A stretch of 64,000 nt of DNA from Ampelocalamus luodianensis (taxonomy: Eukaryota; Streptophyta; Magnoliopsida; Poales; Poaceae): positions 28,287,840-28,351,839 of the forward strand of contig CM070628.1 of the NCBI GenBank assembly GCA_036346255.1, written 5' to 3'. Below the pieces are notes generated by a model. The model ran no database searches and was not told the DNA's origin. It was given only the letters and a program-made list of their open reading frames with translations. The position numbers and the translations under genes were made by a program. Below, one piece after another: positions 36,346 to 47,650 of this stretch. The first letter of the stretch is position 1, and every line of letters begins with the position of its first letter.

Positions 36346-36961
36346 CTACTGCGTGGACCGGGGCCATTTGCCCTTCCTTGCGAGCTCAGCATTATACTCC
36401 TCGTCGGCTGCCATAGCCTTGGCCGTCATTTCCCCCTTTTTCTCGTGCTCCCTCTCGCGAGCCTCGTTCTTCCTGCACCTGCACGCCTCGAGACGAGCAT
36501 GCGTCTCCCTCTGGATACGCTCGTTGTGTTCTTCGTTGCGATGCTTCTCCTCCCTCTTCTCGCCGTCCCTCTTGGCATTCCACTCCTCATAGTCGAGACG
36601 CCACTGGTCATGTGGGTGGATCCCTTGATCGATCCACTTACAGTAATCACATAGCGGATCCGGGGACTACGGGTAGACGGGAGAGGTTGTTAGTGCATAC
36701 CTTGAAAGAGAAATGGTAGGGGAACATACTATAACCGGTCCTTACCAGCTGCCGATAGCAACCTGAGTCCCAACGGCAGTCGAGATAGTCCCAAGAGTAG
36801 TTCGTGTAACCCCAGTAATGCATGCCTAGGTGAGCCGCACGTTGGACTTGAAGAACTTGCATGTTGAGGAGCAACGTCTCCCCCTCAGACGGGTGTTGCG
36901 GCGAATGCTCAGTTGGAACGTTTGGACCGTCCGAACCTCCCATCTTGATCGGGCCGTCCAA
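36346..36961 (-). CDS. Small spliced gene, GRF-zinc-finger-like with charged coiled-coil tail
   Basis: Exons 36961-36746 and 36666-36346 (CTG|GTAAGG donor, CCGTAG acceptor) join in frame to a 178-residue open reading frame, rare here in having no break. Residues 40-85 read VQRAAHLGMHYWGYTNYSWD, CRWDSGCYRQL and, across the splice, PLCDYCKWID. This resembles the aromatic/Cys pattern and 'CD..KWID' ending of plant GRF-type zinc-finger proteins, although the first Cys pair is not seen. The remainder is strongly charged (EKREEKHRNEEHNER, KNEARERE) and ends LARKGKWPRSTQ, a likely coiled coil. The start is uncertain: Met at 36961 or 36943. Similar proteins accompany plant-mobile-domain genes in grasses. 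Function unknown. Confidence 0.5.
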
Positions 36962-37231
36962 TCTTGATTGGATGGTCTACAAGAGAGGAAGGCATGGCGC
37001 ATCGGCTGGAGCGCGGAGGTGGGCTAGCAAGCTGGGCCGTGGGGTGGCTTTCGGCCCAAAGTGAATTGGAGGTTTTTAATTGCTCTTTGAATTAAAGAAA
37101 ATACAGAAAAGCAAAAAAGTTTTTAGAAAATAGTTAATAAGGCCCAAAAATTCTAGAAAAATGCACCAAAATTCTTGGGAGCAGCATTCAATATTTCCAA
37201 AAGCTTTGCCTGGCATTAATTTTAATTAATT

Positions 37232-38087
37232 TTATGGCAAGTAGTCCAACACTTTTGCAAAGAAATTAGCATACTCATGCCTAATCCTGCAGTCATCGCT
37301 GCAGAAGACAGCGTAGTCATCCCACCCTTTCACGCCTTAGCCGGTGCTCATGCACCGGTGGCCGTCCTCCGACAACACCCACACCCACCCCAGCGGCCCG
37401 ATCTTGTTCCACACCGCTGCCTGGACCATGTCCGCGATGAGCCTTTAGTACTGCTTGCACTCCCGGTTGATCCTCTTGACCATCTCGCACCCGTCGCCGG
37501 CCAGCTCGCCCTCGTCCTGCCTGATGTAGTGTTTCGCAACGTCATGTGTCTCGCCGGCCGTGTAGAGGGGGAGGCCGAGCACGTAGGCCGCGGCCTTGTG
37601 GCCGGCGACGGCCGCCCGTTCAAGGAACACGAGGCCACGCTGCATGTCTTGGGGGTGCGAAGACAAGCGTGAGGCCGATGATGAAGCAAGCCTCCAGGTT
37701 GCCGGCGCCAGCCAGATAGTTGACGACGGTGAGGTAGCGCTCGTTGTCTTGCCACTTCATCGCCCCCTCCCGCTCCAGCACCGCGCCTCCCCACGGCACG
37801 CTTCTTGGATGCATTGTACATGGTCTTGCAACTAAAATTCAAGACGACAAAATCTTAATACAATAATTAATTACTTCATAAGAGAAAATTAAAATTAAGG
37901 CCAAATTAAGGTCGTTGTTGCTAATCAAATTCAGTTCAAAACTAGATATTGGACACAAAACGAAATCATCGATCACATACGTGGCTCGTAGGCTGCAGAG
38001 GTCAGCCATGGGTTGAGGAGAACTCGCGGCCACGAGGCCGACGATGTGGACAACGACATCGTCAGGAAGAGGGGTGATCACCGACAT
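37232..38087 (-). pseudogene. F-box/Sel1-like protein gene, copy B
   Basis: Exon 1 from 38087 (or an upstream Met) to 37981 encodes MSVITPLPDDVVVHIVGLVA and DLCSLRAT, an F-box; its product would be an SCF ubiquitin-ligase substrate receptor. Donor GTATGT at 37980. Exon 2 starts at 37831 after TTTTAG and completes T-CKTMYNASKKRAVGR. It continues LEREGAMKWQDNERYL, LAGAGNLEACFIIGL, RGLVFLERAAVAGHKAAAY, KHYIRQDEGELAGDG and RINRECKQY before a TAA, then ends DYLP-stop at 37232. Several frameshifts lie in exon 2. The TAA falls at the codon where copy A has TAG. Both copies end within about 10 bases of the same ATTTTATGGCAAGTAG word. Confidence 0.8.
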
Positions 38088-38312
38088 CCTCGCCAGCTTG
38101 GTCCTCGCCGTTATGCTCTGCGTGCTCACCATGTGTATACGTATGTAGATCAATACCATATGCGTGCTCACCATGGCACGCGATGATCATTCTTATAAAA
38201 CATCAAAGAGACACATCGTACGTAACGTCAGCGCGCAAGACGAAGAGATGACGCATCGATCACCCGTCGGCGCAGGAGACGAAGAGACGTATCGCGCGGG
38301 AGCCAAAACATT

Positions 38313-38616
38313 TAATTATCACAAACGGATCTTATAAAACCCATTTGTGAAGTCTACAATTATCACAGACGATTCGTATTAATAACCCTCTAGGATGTAT
38401 CACAGACGGTTGTTTGTTGAAAACCGTCTGTGATAGTTCTAAATATCACAAACGGTTATTTTTACGAACCGTGTGTGATACTTCACAGATGGTTTTTAGC
38501 GCAGCTAGTAACACAGACGGTCTCTGAACCAAAATCATCTGTGATTTCATGTAATACAGATGGTTTTGGTCAACCGTCTGTGATGAGGCGTCCAGTATTA
38601 GCCTTTTGTAGTAGTG
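38313..38616 (+). mobile_element. CACTA 3' subterminal repeats and terminus
   Basis: Motifs ATCACAGACGGTT and AACCGTCTGTGAT alternate from about 38318, ending with CAGTATTAGCCTTTTGTAGTAGTG at 38616. This mirrors the left end at 20599 (ACTACAAAAAGGCTAATACTG). The element end lies inside an intron of the plant-mobile-domain gene. Confidence 0.85.
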
Positions 38617-38970
38617 AATGCGAGAGGACAAGAGTCTCGAAGACTTACGTAGAACTGATAGATCCACTTCAGTGTCGGTCCGTGGTCGCTAAACTCCAGA
38701 ATCGCTTATCCGCGGCACAAAGACCCTAGAACCTCGCTAGAAACTCCATGCGCCACGTGGTCGGGTTGTCATACGCCACCATGGGGAAGCCTGCGTAGGG
38801 CAACCCGGACAGGAAGCTCACATCCTGTAGTGTCAACGCCATCTCCCCACACGGAAGGTGAAACATGTGCTTCTCAGGCCCACCATCAACCAAATACGCC
38901 GGGAGGATCGGTCGCATAAAAGCGCTAGACATACGCCTACTGCTCGAGCGGTCCCGTAAATCCTCCCGGT
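38617..38970 (-). pseudogene. Plant mobile domain (PMD/MAIN-like) gene, downstream exon part
   Basis: The exon from 38970 to 38649 reads REDLRDRSSSRR, MSSAFMRPILPAYLVD, FHLPCGEMALTLQDVSFLSG and VAYDNPTTWRMEFLARF, the signature of the plant mobile domain (aminotransferase-like PMD family). It ends WIYQFY|GTAAGT at 38649/38648 in shifted frame. The 5' side is cut by the Gypsy LTR at 38971; its continuation is at 53509. The 3' side is cut within the next intron by the CACTA end at 38616. A small frameshift lies between FLARF and WIYQFY, and another at the insertion site. Confidence 0.82.
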
Positions 38971-41900
38971 TATAATGACCCCAATTTTATCAATGATAAT
39001 AATCGCATTATGAGCGATGAATAGGCTCTTTGTTCATATCATTCTTATTCTTAATCTCGATAATAGGCTCTGAAAAATTTATTGTCTTTAAATAAATATT
39101 TTGACCTGAAATAAATATTTATGTATTTTACAAAGTGAAAATGTGGTTTATAAAATTTATCGGGAAATATATCATCCCAAGTAGCTTACGATAAAAATTT
39201 CATGATTTTATAAATTTATTTGCTATTTTTAAAGTCCCAGTCAAACCTTTTAAGTATTTGAATGGGTCTAGTCAACGAAACCGGTCTAGATCCAAACCTA
39301 TCACTGTAGCGACTCGAGCCATGTGTCTTGGTCCAACCAAATCAGTGTGAACCGGCTCTGCATCGCGTACGCGTGCCCAAACCACGCGTGATCGAGCCGT
39401 TGATCTTCAATCGAGCAGGCGAAGCTATAACACTCCACGAGCTGTCCACGTATGCATTTTAATCTCCGCCGTTGGATCTTGATCTAACGCACGAGATCGG
39501 TGTATGCAACCGGACAACTCGGATCCTTATTCAATCTCCACCGTTCGTTTCTAATCCAACCGTGACGCCCTTTTCGTTTTAAACTTAAAGGCGCGCTTTT
39601 ATCTCGGCCGTTAGATTCAAATCCTCACGCTTTTCCCTTTTTCCCGCGTGTTATAAAGCCCGCACTCCTCTGGACCATTGGATCTTCATCGTGTGGCCCA
39701 GATTAGTGTATGCATTCGGACGACTCCGGATCCCCGCACAATCGTGGCCGTCCATCCTTGATCTAGCGGTGTCGCTTACTCTATTTGAAATCGAGGCGCA
39801 TTTATGCGCGCTTTGATTTCAATCCTACGCGACACCTTTTTGACCGTGGGCCTTTAAAGCCCAAAATCGGTGGATCGTTGGATTTCGATCGGGTGACCCA
39901 GGCGGTGTATGCAATCGGACCATCAGGTTCCATTTTACATCGACCGTAGAAATCAAATCCAACGGTGTTGAGCCATCGCATCTAAAAGGGTGGCGTGTAT
40001 ATCTTTTAATTGATCGTTGGATTTCAATCCAACGTCTCTCTTTGAAAGCGAGCCCGCAGCACCATCGGATTTCGTTTAATCTCGTTCGATTGATCTTGAT
40101 CGTGCGGTCCATATTAAATGATACTGATTCAAATCATTTAATCTCTCTATTTATCGTGAGCCGCCCATTTCCAATCGGACGGTGACATTTGTTTGAGCCT
40201 TTACGAGTGCGCGGTGAGGATGACAATGGGGCCCACATGTCGGTTGGCTCTTATCTTCTTCCCTCTCTCTCGTGCATGGTCTTCTCTGAAATCGAGAGGA
40301 GGAATTATCCCAAAGTTTTTGCAACTAATTTTTGGGATAATTAGCCCTAAATGGACACCTCATCAAGCTCTAGACTTTTCCCAATTATCCTGTAGCTCAA
40401 CTCCCACATATATAAACCCTAGTTTTTGAGCTGCAGCCATTGTTGACCACTGAAGCTCATTTTCTTCCTTGCTGACAGTGGAGTTCTTGCTCCTATCCTT
40501 TGCTTATCCATCCTTAAGCACTGGCTTTACTTACAATAAAGATTGGTTATCTTTTGTAGGTCAAATCCAGAGTTTGTTTCCCTGTCCATCATCATCGGTT
40601 TTCTGAGTTTTTGGTATCTTTCCATACTGGTAAGCCAAAAACCCTAGTTTCGACATCTTGAGCATCTTAAGAACTTAAGAAGCTCCTGTGAATCATTCTT
40701 TTAAGCATCAGTAGCTTCAACTGGCTTTAAACTGAAAAGTTGATATTATACCTTTTCGGTTTTTCATGTCATTTTCAAGACCTAGGGTTCTTCCTGTCAA
40801 CTTATCATCTTATTTAGGTTTTGACTAAACCCTAGCAGCATGACAAGTTGATCTTTCCATTCTTGTCATCATCTATTTTGACTCTTAGCTGAAATATGTC
40901 TCTGTTCTTTTGTCGGCTCAACCGACAAAATAGGTTTTTGCTTTAGCTTTTGTAATCTAACTAATTAGGGTTAGACTAAGGTTGGTTTGGGATATTAATT
41001 ACCCTAAAAGATCATGCTAAGATTCATTTATGAACTTTTGCATGATCTATACTTCTTTTTCCGAAAATTGCAATCATCTGTTTTGACTCTTTTCAAATCA
41101 AAACTGAACTTTGCAATAAACTCTAGTTTCTGTCTTTTGAAAACAGTAAGCTATATTATGTGTTATTATCACTATTATGGGTAGTTATGGCTTAAGCATG
41201 CTGTTAATCATGCATTTCTTTTTTGATCATGCAATTTCCGATAATTTATACTAGTTGTCGTTTTTGGTATTTATTGGATTTTATTGCTTCTTTTAGAATC
41301 TGGTTCTACTGAAGCTTTTGAATATACTTCTGAACAACCTGAGCCTGCAACAGAAGTCTATTACTATCAAGGCAAGCATCCTCTTTGCACCATATTGATC
41401 CCAAATTTTGTACAATAGCTTTTACAAATCCAATGATATCTGTGCATGCTATTTTTCTGAAAATACAAAATGTGACTTGTAATAGCTAGCTATAACCTGA
41501 CATGGTGGATTACCTTAATTATGACCATACACTCAACTCTAGTGTAGTCTTGTATACTATATGGTCTATTTTGATTTGGCTTAGATATGCGATCTAGAGA
41601 TTTTAGAGTTTGACAAGCATATCTTGTCAAACATGGGAATCACAAGCGAACTATTGTCATTTTAAACTCTTTGTCCATTTCTTTAAATCAGTCTTGTATT
41701 TGAAATTCAAATTGATCTGGACAAGAGGAAGCTAGCGATGGTGCTTTTGTGCATGAGATTGGGTTTTGTGGTGGACTTGTCAGGTTAATTAAGGACCGAA
41801 CTCGACTATTCAGTTCAAGTCCCCACGTACTTCCACATGCGATGTATGGGCGCTGTTTGGTTAAGTAAAATGTTGAGACTATTGAGTTGGAAACAGAGAG

Positions 41901-43164
41901 TAAGAATATGTGTATTGACCTTGTATGGCATAGATGCTTTGGTCCGAGGATTGCGTTTTATGCCATGTGAGCTTTGTATGTCGATGTCGGATGTTCTTAG
42001 GAGGTGAGGCGTATATGTGCCTCGTCGCATATCGATACCTTAATGGTGCCGATAGCATTCTACTATGGGTAGGGAACCCAATTCGCTTTAAATTGTTTGG
42101 ATCGGCATTTCGACACAACATGTGTGCCCCTGTGGTTAGTAGGTGGTATAGCCTACACTAGTGGGATCGGTTCACACATGGGGTCCAACTCAATAGTGTT
42201 GGCTTGTTGAAAAATACCAAATCTTAGTTTCCTGGTCGGCATACCAAAGGAAGTATGTCATCATTCGGAGGCATCCAGAAGGCAACGGGCTAGCTAAGTC
42301 ATGTGGGTAAGATGTACACCTGCAGGTATAAACTGTTCGAATAGCGTGTCCACGGTCATGGGCGATAACTTGAACTAATATCACTGTATAGAAATTTTGA
42401 TTTCCAAAATGTGGTTTCGGTTTGTTTCGGTTTGCATGAGGGAATCATGCAATGTCTTATTTACTTTATGTCATTTACTTACTGTTTTAAGCAAAGTTTG
42501 ATTTATTAAATTGCTTTATCAAAATTTAGCCTTTGTAGGTTAAGATGTATCGCTTTATGCAAATTTAAACCTTTATACCTTCCTGTTGTAACCTTATGCA
42601 TGTAACAACTCTACTCCTTTGATTAGGCTCTAATAACCACTTTCTTTTATTAGTTTGTGTAAGACTTGCTGAGTACCTTCCGTACTCAAGGTGCTACCAC
42701 CTATTGTTGCAGGTGAGGATGGTTTTCTCTATGAAGTACCCGTTAGCGCCGATCAGGGTGACGCTAACGAGTAACGCTACTTCTTTCCTCCACGCAATTG
42801 CCTGCGGGTGGATGAGGCCATTAGTGGACATTTTTCGTTTATTTTGCTTCCGCTGTATACTGTTAAAGTGACCAAGTCACTTAATATTGTAGTATTAACC
42901 GAATGATGTAACCTTATGTTTAATTATATCAATGTATGACTTGTATGTGTTTGATGCAATGTTGATGAAGGATATATATGCAATGGTCGTTGATCACAGG
43001 AACCATTGTGAATCATATATATCAGGAATCTGTTCTTGGATCATCACTTGTTAAATTTATATCTTTAGCATGGTTTTTAATAAAGAGCGATCTTGTTCCT
43101 TCATTAACAATTGTGCTCAAGATGAATTTAATTAGTAACATTTCCAATAACAGGGGTCCTCACA
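38971..43164 (+). repeat. 5' LTR of the Gypsy element
   Basis: Starts TATAATGACCCC, where the 3' LTR has TGTAACAACCCC, and ends GGGGTCCTCACA. Relative to the 3' LTR it lacks about 180 bases near 39060, where an 11-base copy of the upstream word AATAGGCTCTG fills the gap. A candidate TATA box is CATATATAAACC at 40408-40419, with the R region presumably beginning just after. Confidence 0.92.
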
Positions 43165-43168
43165 GCGT

Positions 43169-43180
43169 TGGTATCAGAGC
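43169..43180 (+). other. Primer-binding site (initiator Met tRNA)
   Basis: TGGTATCAGAGC, four bases after the LTR end CACA at 43164; the standard plant Gypsy/Copia Met-tRNA primer site used to start minus-strand DNA synthesis. Confidence 0.95.
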
Positions 43181-43380
43181 ATACGTTGCCTGTAGGTTAG
43201 AAGTAGCATGGCCGAAGTTGTTAGAGAGTCTTCTAATAAAACTATTTTAAGCAGTAGTATAATTTTGAAAGCTTAAGTATGACATCTTTTATTCCTTATC
43301 CTCCTTAATGTCACTTCTTGCCCAACTTTCTGTTGGTTTATTTAAAAAGTGAATTGTTCTTATCTTGTCTTCTTGTCTAT

Positions 43381-44098
43381 AGATGAGCGGTTGGTACTTG
43401 GTCAAGGAGACTCGAGCCGAAGATGTTGATGGGTTCCCATTGCTTGGGACATGATGTGGCGCTCAATTTCACCTACCGGTGAGATCGCCATTTATCGAGC
43501 GAGATCGAGGACCGGGGATGGAGGAGTATCGTGCCTTCATCAATGTCATCGCTAGGCATGTAGTCGGCGGTGTTCCCCTCGTGTCCAAGCACTTGCCACC
43601 TCGAGGCTATGGCGATTCAGAAGTCGCAAGTAGGATGATGAGCCTTCTTCGTCATGATTTGTGGAATTGTCTCAACCACCCTACGACCACTTCCCGAATC
43701 AGGTCCTACTGCGTAGTGAGCATGTTCGATGAGATACGGTTTGGGAAGACCCTCAAAGTGCGGCGGTTGGCGAGGATGGTCGCATCATGGACCAAATCCA
43801 TTTGTCTTGTGAGGAGCTATGGGAAACTAGGCATCGCCTTAATGAGGCCAGGAGTACTGCTGCTTGAGTCAACATGAACCGCGTTCCTCGCAACGCGTGC
43901 TTTATGGTGACAACGAGACCTCCCTGCGGTGTTGCACCACCTCTTTACCGACTTAGGAAGTGGCGGGTGCGTGCACTGTTTATGGACAAGTGCGCCAAGC
44001 CGGATGAGCTGCAGCTTTCTCGCACTCTGCGGTGCACCTCTCGGAGGTCATCGGCATTGCTAGGGTCCCCAGGCGTCTTATTAGTCCGTTGGATCTGA
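43381..44098 (+). other. Region between primer site and gag with open frames
   Basis: Open frames from 43381 (MSGWYLVKETRAEDVDG) and 43479-43877 (EEYRAFINVIARHVVGG, HDLWNCLNHPTTTSR) and 43874-44098 in other frames suggest one broken pre-gag reading frame of about 240 residues. It is not similar to a family I can name. An AT-rich leader without features follows to 44480. Confidence 0.4.
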
Positions 44099-44486
44099 TG
44101 ATCTTGGTTCCCCGAGCTCATCTTTTGAATGAGTTCGGTGAACTTTAAAGGATCTTTACGCTAGCACCTCGACGATGAACCCTCGCGGTGAGAGTCTTTC
44201 GGTTTGGTAGTTGCCCTCAAATAAATTGTATGTAATAGGCAGTAGTATTTTGTACAGTATGAAAGTTTAACTTTCGGTTTGTGTCGACATTATGGCCGAC
44301 TATAATGTAAGACTGGAACCAAATTTTGTTGTATATATATGAAGTTTCGTTTGGTGTTAACTTGAATGCATAACATAACATGATGTATTATATATACGAT
44401 ATTTGTTTCTTTTCTAATTGCAACCTTGTTTGTGTTTGCCGAGTATATCCTTGTTATGTTGTTAACCATGGTGTGGTAACAGGATG

Positions 44487-45660
44487 ACAGACCTACTACT
44501 CGTGCTTAAGCGCAATAAAGGGAGGGGCATGTCGACTCCGTGCCTCATTCTCGTGGAGGGCCAAGCTGAACCCTCCGGCTCGGGGTCCACAAGGTGCTCC
44601 CCGGGAAGAGGAGCTTCCTCCACCACCTTCGATGGCCGATGTGCTCATGCAAATTGAGCGCAACCGGATAGACCAGACGCGTATCTTGGAGCAGATTGCG
44701 CGCAATACTTCTACTCCTGTTGCGTCAGCCGTCAGAGCAGGAGGCCACCATGTGCAGGGCAGTCTTGCTGACTTTCAGCGGACTAACCCGCCGGTGTTCT
44801 CCAGTTCTCAGGATCCCATGGAAGCTGAGGATTGGCTTCGGACCATTGAGAAGAAGCTATTAATTGCTCAATGTTCCGAGAGGGAAAAAGTTCTTTTTGC
44901 CAGTTATCAGCTGGATGGACCAGCTAGCATATGGTGGGATAATCTTCTTGCCATTCAGCCTGCTGGACATGTCCCTACTTGGGATGAGTTCGTGGAAGCT
45001 TTTCGCGAAGCTCATATTCCTGAGGGAGTGATGATGATCAAGCAACAAGAATTTCTAGCTCTCAAGCAAGGGCGAAAGTGCATTCATCGAATATCCGCAT
45101 GAGTTCAACTTCTTTGCGGATATGCTCGATGATGTTTAGTGACCTTCGCCGTCGTTAAACCGGTTCTTGAATGGACTATCGAAGAAGCGCAGATGGCGGT
45201 AGCTTTGCATGACTTCAGGAACTTCTCTCATTTGGTCAACAAAGCCATTGTGGCCGAAAGCAAGAGCAAGGCATTGGATAAGTCACGCAAGCGACAGCGG
45301 ACTTCTCAGTTTGTTCCTGGTGGCAGCTCGCCAAGGCCTCGCATGTGGTTGCCTAAACCACCGCGAGCACCAGCTCCATTTTCACCAAGGCCAGCGGTGT
45401 TTGCCCCTCGTCCATCTCCTCCCACCCGATCGGTCCAGACGGTGGAAATCAGCCCCGTCCTGTTAACAATGTTAACCCAGGGGTTATCTGTTTTCATTGT
45501 GGTCGTCCAGGGCATTATGCCAACAAGTGTGTGGCAAAGCAACAAGGATTGCCTCCTGTTCGACCATATCCAGCGCCTGTGCGGCCAGCCCCTTCGCAGA
45601 GGCCCCCTATCAAAGCTGATCCGGCTCCAGTTCGTGGGCATGTGAACCAGATCACTGCTT
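44487..45660 (+). pseudogene. Gypsy gag
   Basis: Encodes the capsid/nucleocapsid polyprotein. The best open part (44632-45102) reads ADVLMQIERNRIDQTRILEQ, PVFSSSQDPMEAEDWLR, KVLFASYQLDGPASIWWDN and VEAFREAHIPEGVMM, the retrotransposon gag domain. After a break near 45095 it continues at 45139-45645. A CCHC zinc knuckle (C-x2-C-x4-H-x4-C, CFHCGRPGHYANKC) lies at 45489-45530 in another frame. At least three frame changes separate these parts. Confidence 0.9.
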
Positions 45661-45689
45661 GAAGAGGTCGCGATACACACGAAGTTGTT

Positions 45690-46181
45690 ATGGGTATGCT
45701 CCTAGTTAATTTCAGTCCAGCTACTGTTCTATTTGACTCTGGAGCATCTCATTCTTTTATTAGCAATCATTTTGTTGCTCAACACCAATTAGACATGCAC
45801 ACCCTCCAACCACCTTTTATTATTCAATCACCTGGGTCGGTCTTTAAAACCGATCAGATTTGTTGTGGGGTCAACATAACCATCCTTGGGGTGAAGTTTT
45901 TAGCAAATCTAATTGTGATTGACTCTAAAGGGTTGGATGTCATTTTGGGTATGGATTGGCTGTCCAAGAACCAGGGTCAAATCAATTGTTCCCAACGGTC
46001 TATTTCTATGACCAATGCCGATGGCATTCAAGTTGTTTATCATTCTAAAGCAATTGACTCTCATCTTTGTGCTCACCGAGTTGATACCACTCCTTCTTTG
46101 GAGTTAGTACCAATTGTCAGTGAGTATGTTGATGTTTTTCTGAAGACCTTCAGGGTTGCCACGGATCGGAAGTGGAGTTAA
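45690..46181 (+). pseudogene. Gypsy aspartic protease
   Basis: Retroviral-type pepsin fold half-domain. The catalytic triad FDSGASHSF is at residues 15-23 and IVIDSKGLDVILGMDWL follows, the hydrophobic/WL end of the fold. The open frame stops at 46181 just before the reverse transcriptase begins. Confidence 0.88.
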
Positions 46182-46229
46182 ATAATTGAACTAGTTCCGA
46201 ACCGCCCGATATCTAGAAGTCCTTATCGA

Positions 46230-47505
46230 ATGCCCGTCAATGAGTTGGTTGAATTGAAGAAACAACTCGGAGAATTGCTTGACAAAGGTTTCATTCGACC
46301 GAGTTCCTCACCTTGGGGATGCCCGGCAATCTTTGTCAAGAAGAAAGACAACACTTTACGGATGTGTGTGGATTACCGTCCGTTAAATGAGGTCACTATC
46401 AAGAACAAATATCCTCTGCCTCGAATTGATGATCTTTTTGACCAGTTGGTTGGTGCCCGCGTCTTTTCAAAGATTGATTTGAGGTCGGGCTATCATCAAA
46501 TCAAGGTTAGAGTCGAGGACATTCCTAAAGCGACTTTCTCTACTGTTACGGTTTATACGAGTATCTTCGTTATGTCCTTTGGTGCGACCAATGCGCCGAC
46601 CTATTTCATGAATCTTATGAATTCAGTGTTCATGGAATTCTTGGATAAATTCGTTGTCGTGTTCATTGACGACATTCTTATTTATTCAAGTCGATGAAGA
46701 CCATGAACAACATTTGAGGCTCGTCTTTGAAACACTTCGTCGGCATCGATTATATGCTAAGTTCAAGCAAGTGTGCTTTCGGCTCGAGAGGTTGCATTTT
46801 TGGGGCATGTGTTATGAAGGAGGCATTCTTTGTCGATCCAAGCAAGGTACAAGATGTACTAAATTGGAAGCCTCCCAAGAGTGTCTCAGAGATCCGAAGT
46901 TTTCTTGGACTTGCGGGTTATTACCGTAGGTTCATTGAAAATTTCTCCAAGATTGCTAGACCTTTGACTCAGCTCTTGCAGAAAGAGAAGAAATTTGAAT
47001 GGTCAGCTAAATGTGAGGAGAGTTTTCGGCTTTTGAGAGCTCTCTTGACTAAAGCTCCAGTTCTTACTCTTCCGGATATTAAGAAGAGCTTTGATATTTA
47101 TTGCGATGCATCTCGCCATGGACTTGGTTGTGTGCTTATGCAAGAAGGCCGAGTTGTGGTATATGCATCTCGCGATTGCGCCTCATGAAGTTAATTATCC
47201 TACTCATGATTTGGAATTGGTGCCGTGGTCCATGCATTGAAGATTTGGCGACATTACCTTCTTGGTAATCGTTGTGAGATCTATCTTGATCATAAAGCCT
47301 AAAGTACATATTCACTCAATCGATTTGAATATGAGACAAAGAAGATGGCTTGAGGCGATCAAGGACTACGACATGGGTATTCATTATCATCTGGTAAAGT
47401 CAATGTTGTGGCGACGCTTTAAGCGAGAAAGTCGCAATGCAAGCGCATATCTTCTCTACCTGGGAAAAGATTTGTGTCTTGATTTTGGTACGCTTAAGTC
47501 TTGAA
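46230..47505 (+). pseudogene. Gypsy reverse transcriptase and RNase H
   Basis: RT in 46230-46697: RPSSSPWGCPAIFVKKKD, CVDYRPLNEVT, PLPRIDDLFDQL, SKIDLRSGYHQI and the active-site VFIDDIL near 46660. A break at about 46690 moves the frame to 46727-47188: FVDPSKVQDVLNWKPPKS, FLGLAGYYRRFI, then RNase H with SFDIYCDASRHGLGCVLMQ and YASR. A further break gives 47262-47504 (NMRQRRWLEAIKDYDMGIHY). The motif set (PLPRIDDLFDQL, SKIDLRSGYHQ) is typical of the Tekay/Del lineage. Confidence 0.92.
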
Positions 47506-47650
47506 TTGGTGGGAGCGGTTTCTCGTTGCATTACATGTGGGCCGACATTAGAATCTCGATTCGAAGGCCCGTAAACCGATGCCGAGGTGGCGAAATCAAG
47601 GAGAATATGAAAGCGAGTAAAGCCAACGAATTTTAGAAGATAATCGCGGT

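Larger units (their letters stand above)
20599..38616 (+). mobile_element. CACTA (En/Spm) region, possible gene-capturing element
   Basis: Left end CATTACTACAAAAAGGC at 20599 and right end GCCTTTTGTAGTAGTG at 38616 are inverted copies of one family. The resemblance continues for over 150 bp into the subterminal repeats. The interior holds TNP2, ORF2 and protease remnants at the left, then a second CACTA 5' end, a solo LTR, F-box gene fragments, a phosphatase gene fragment and a small spliced gene. Flanks argue against one simple insertion: the outside triplets are TTG and AAT rather than a duplication, and the left flank is LTR while the right flank is a plant-mobile-domain intron. It may therefore be two related elements joined by rearrangement. 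Confidence 0.5.
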
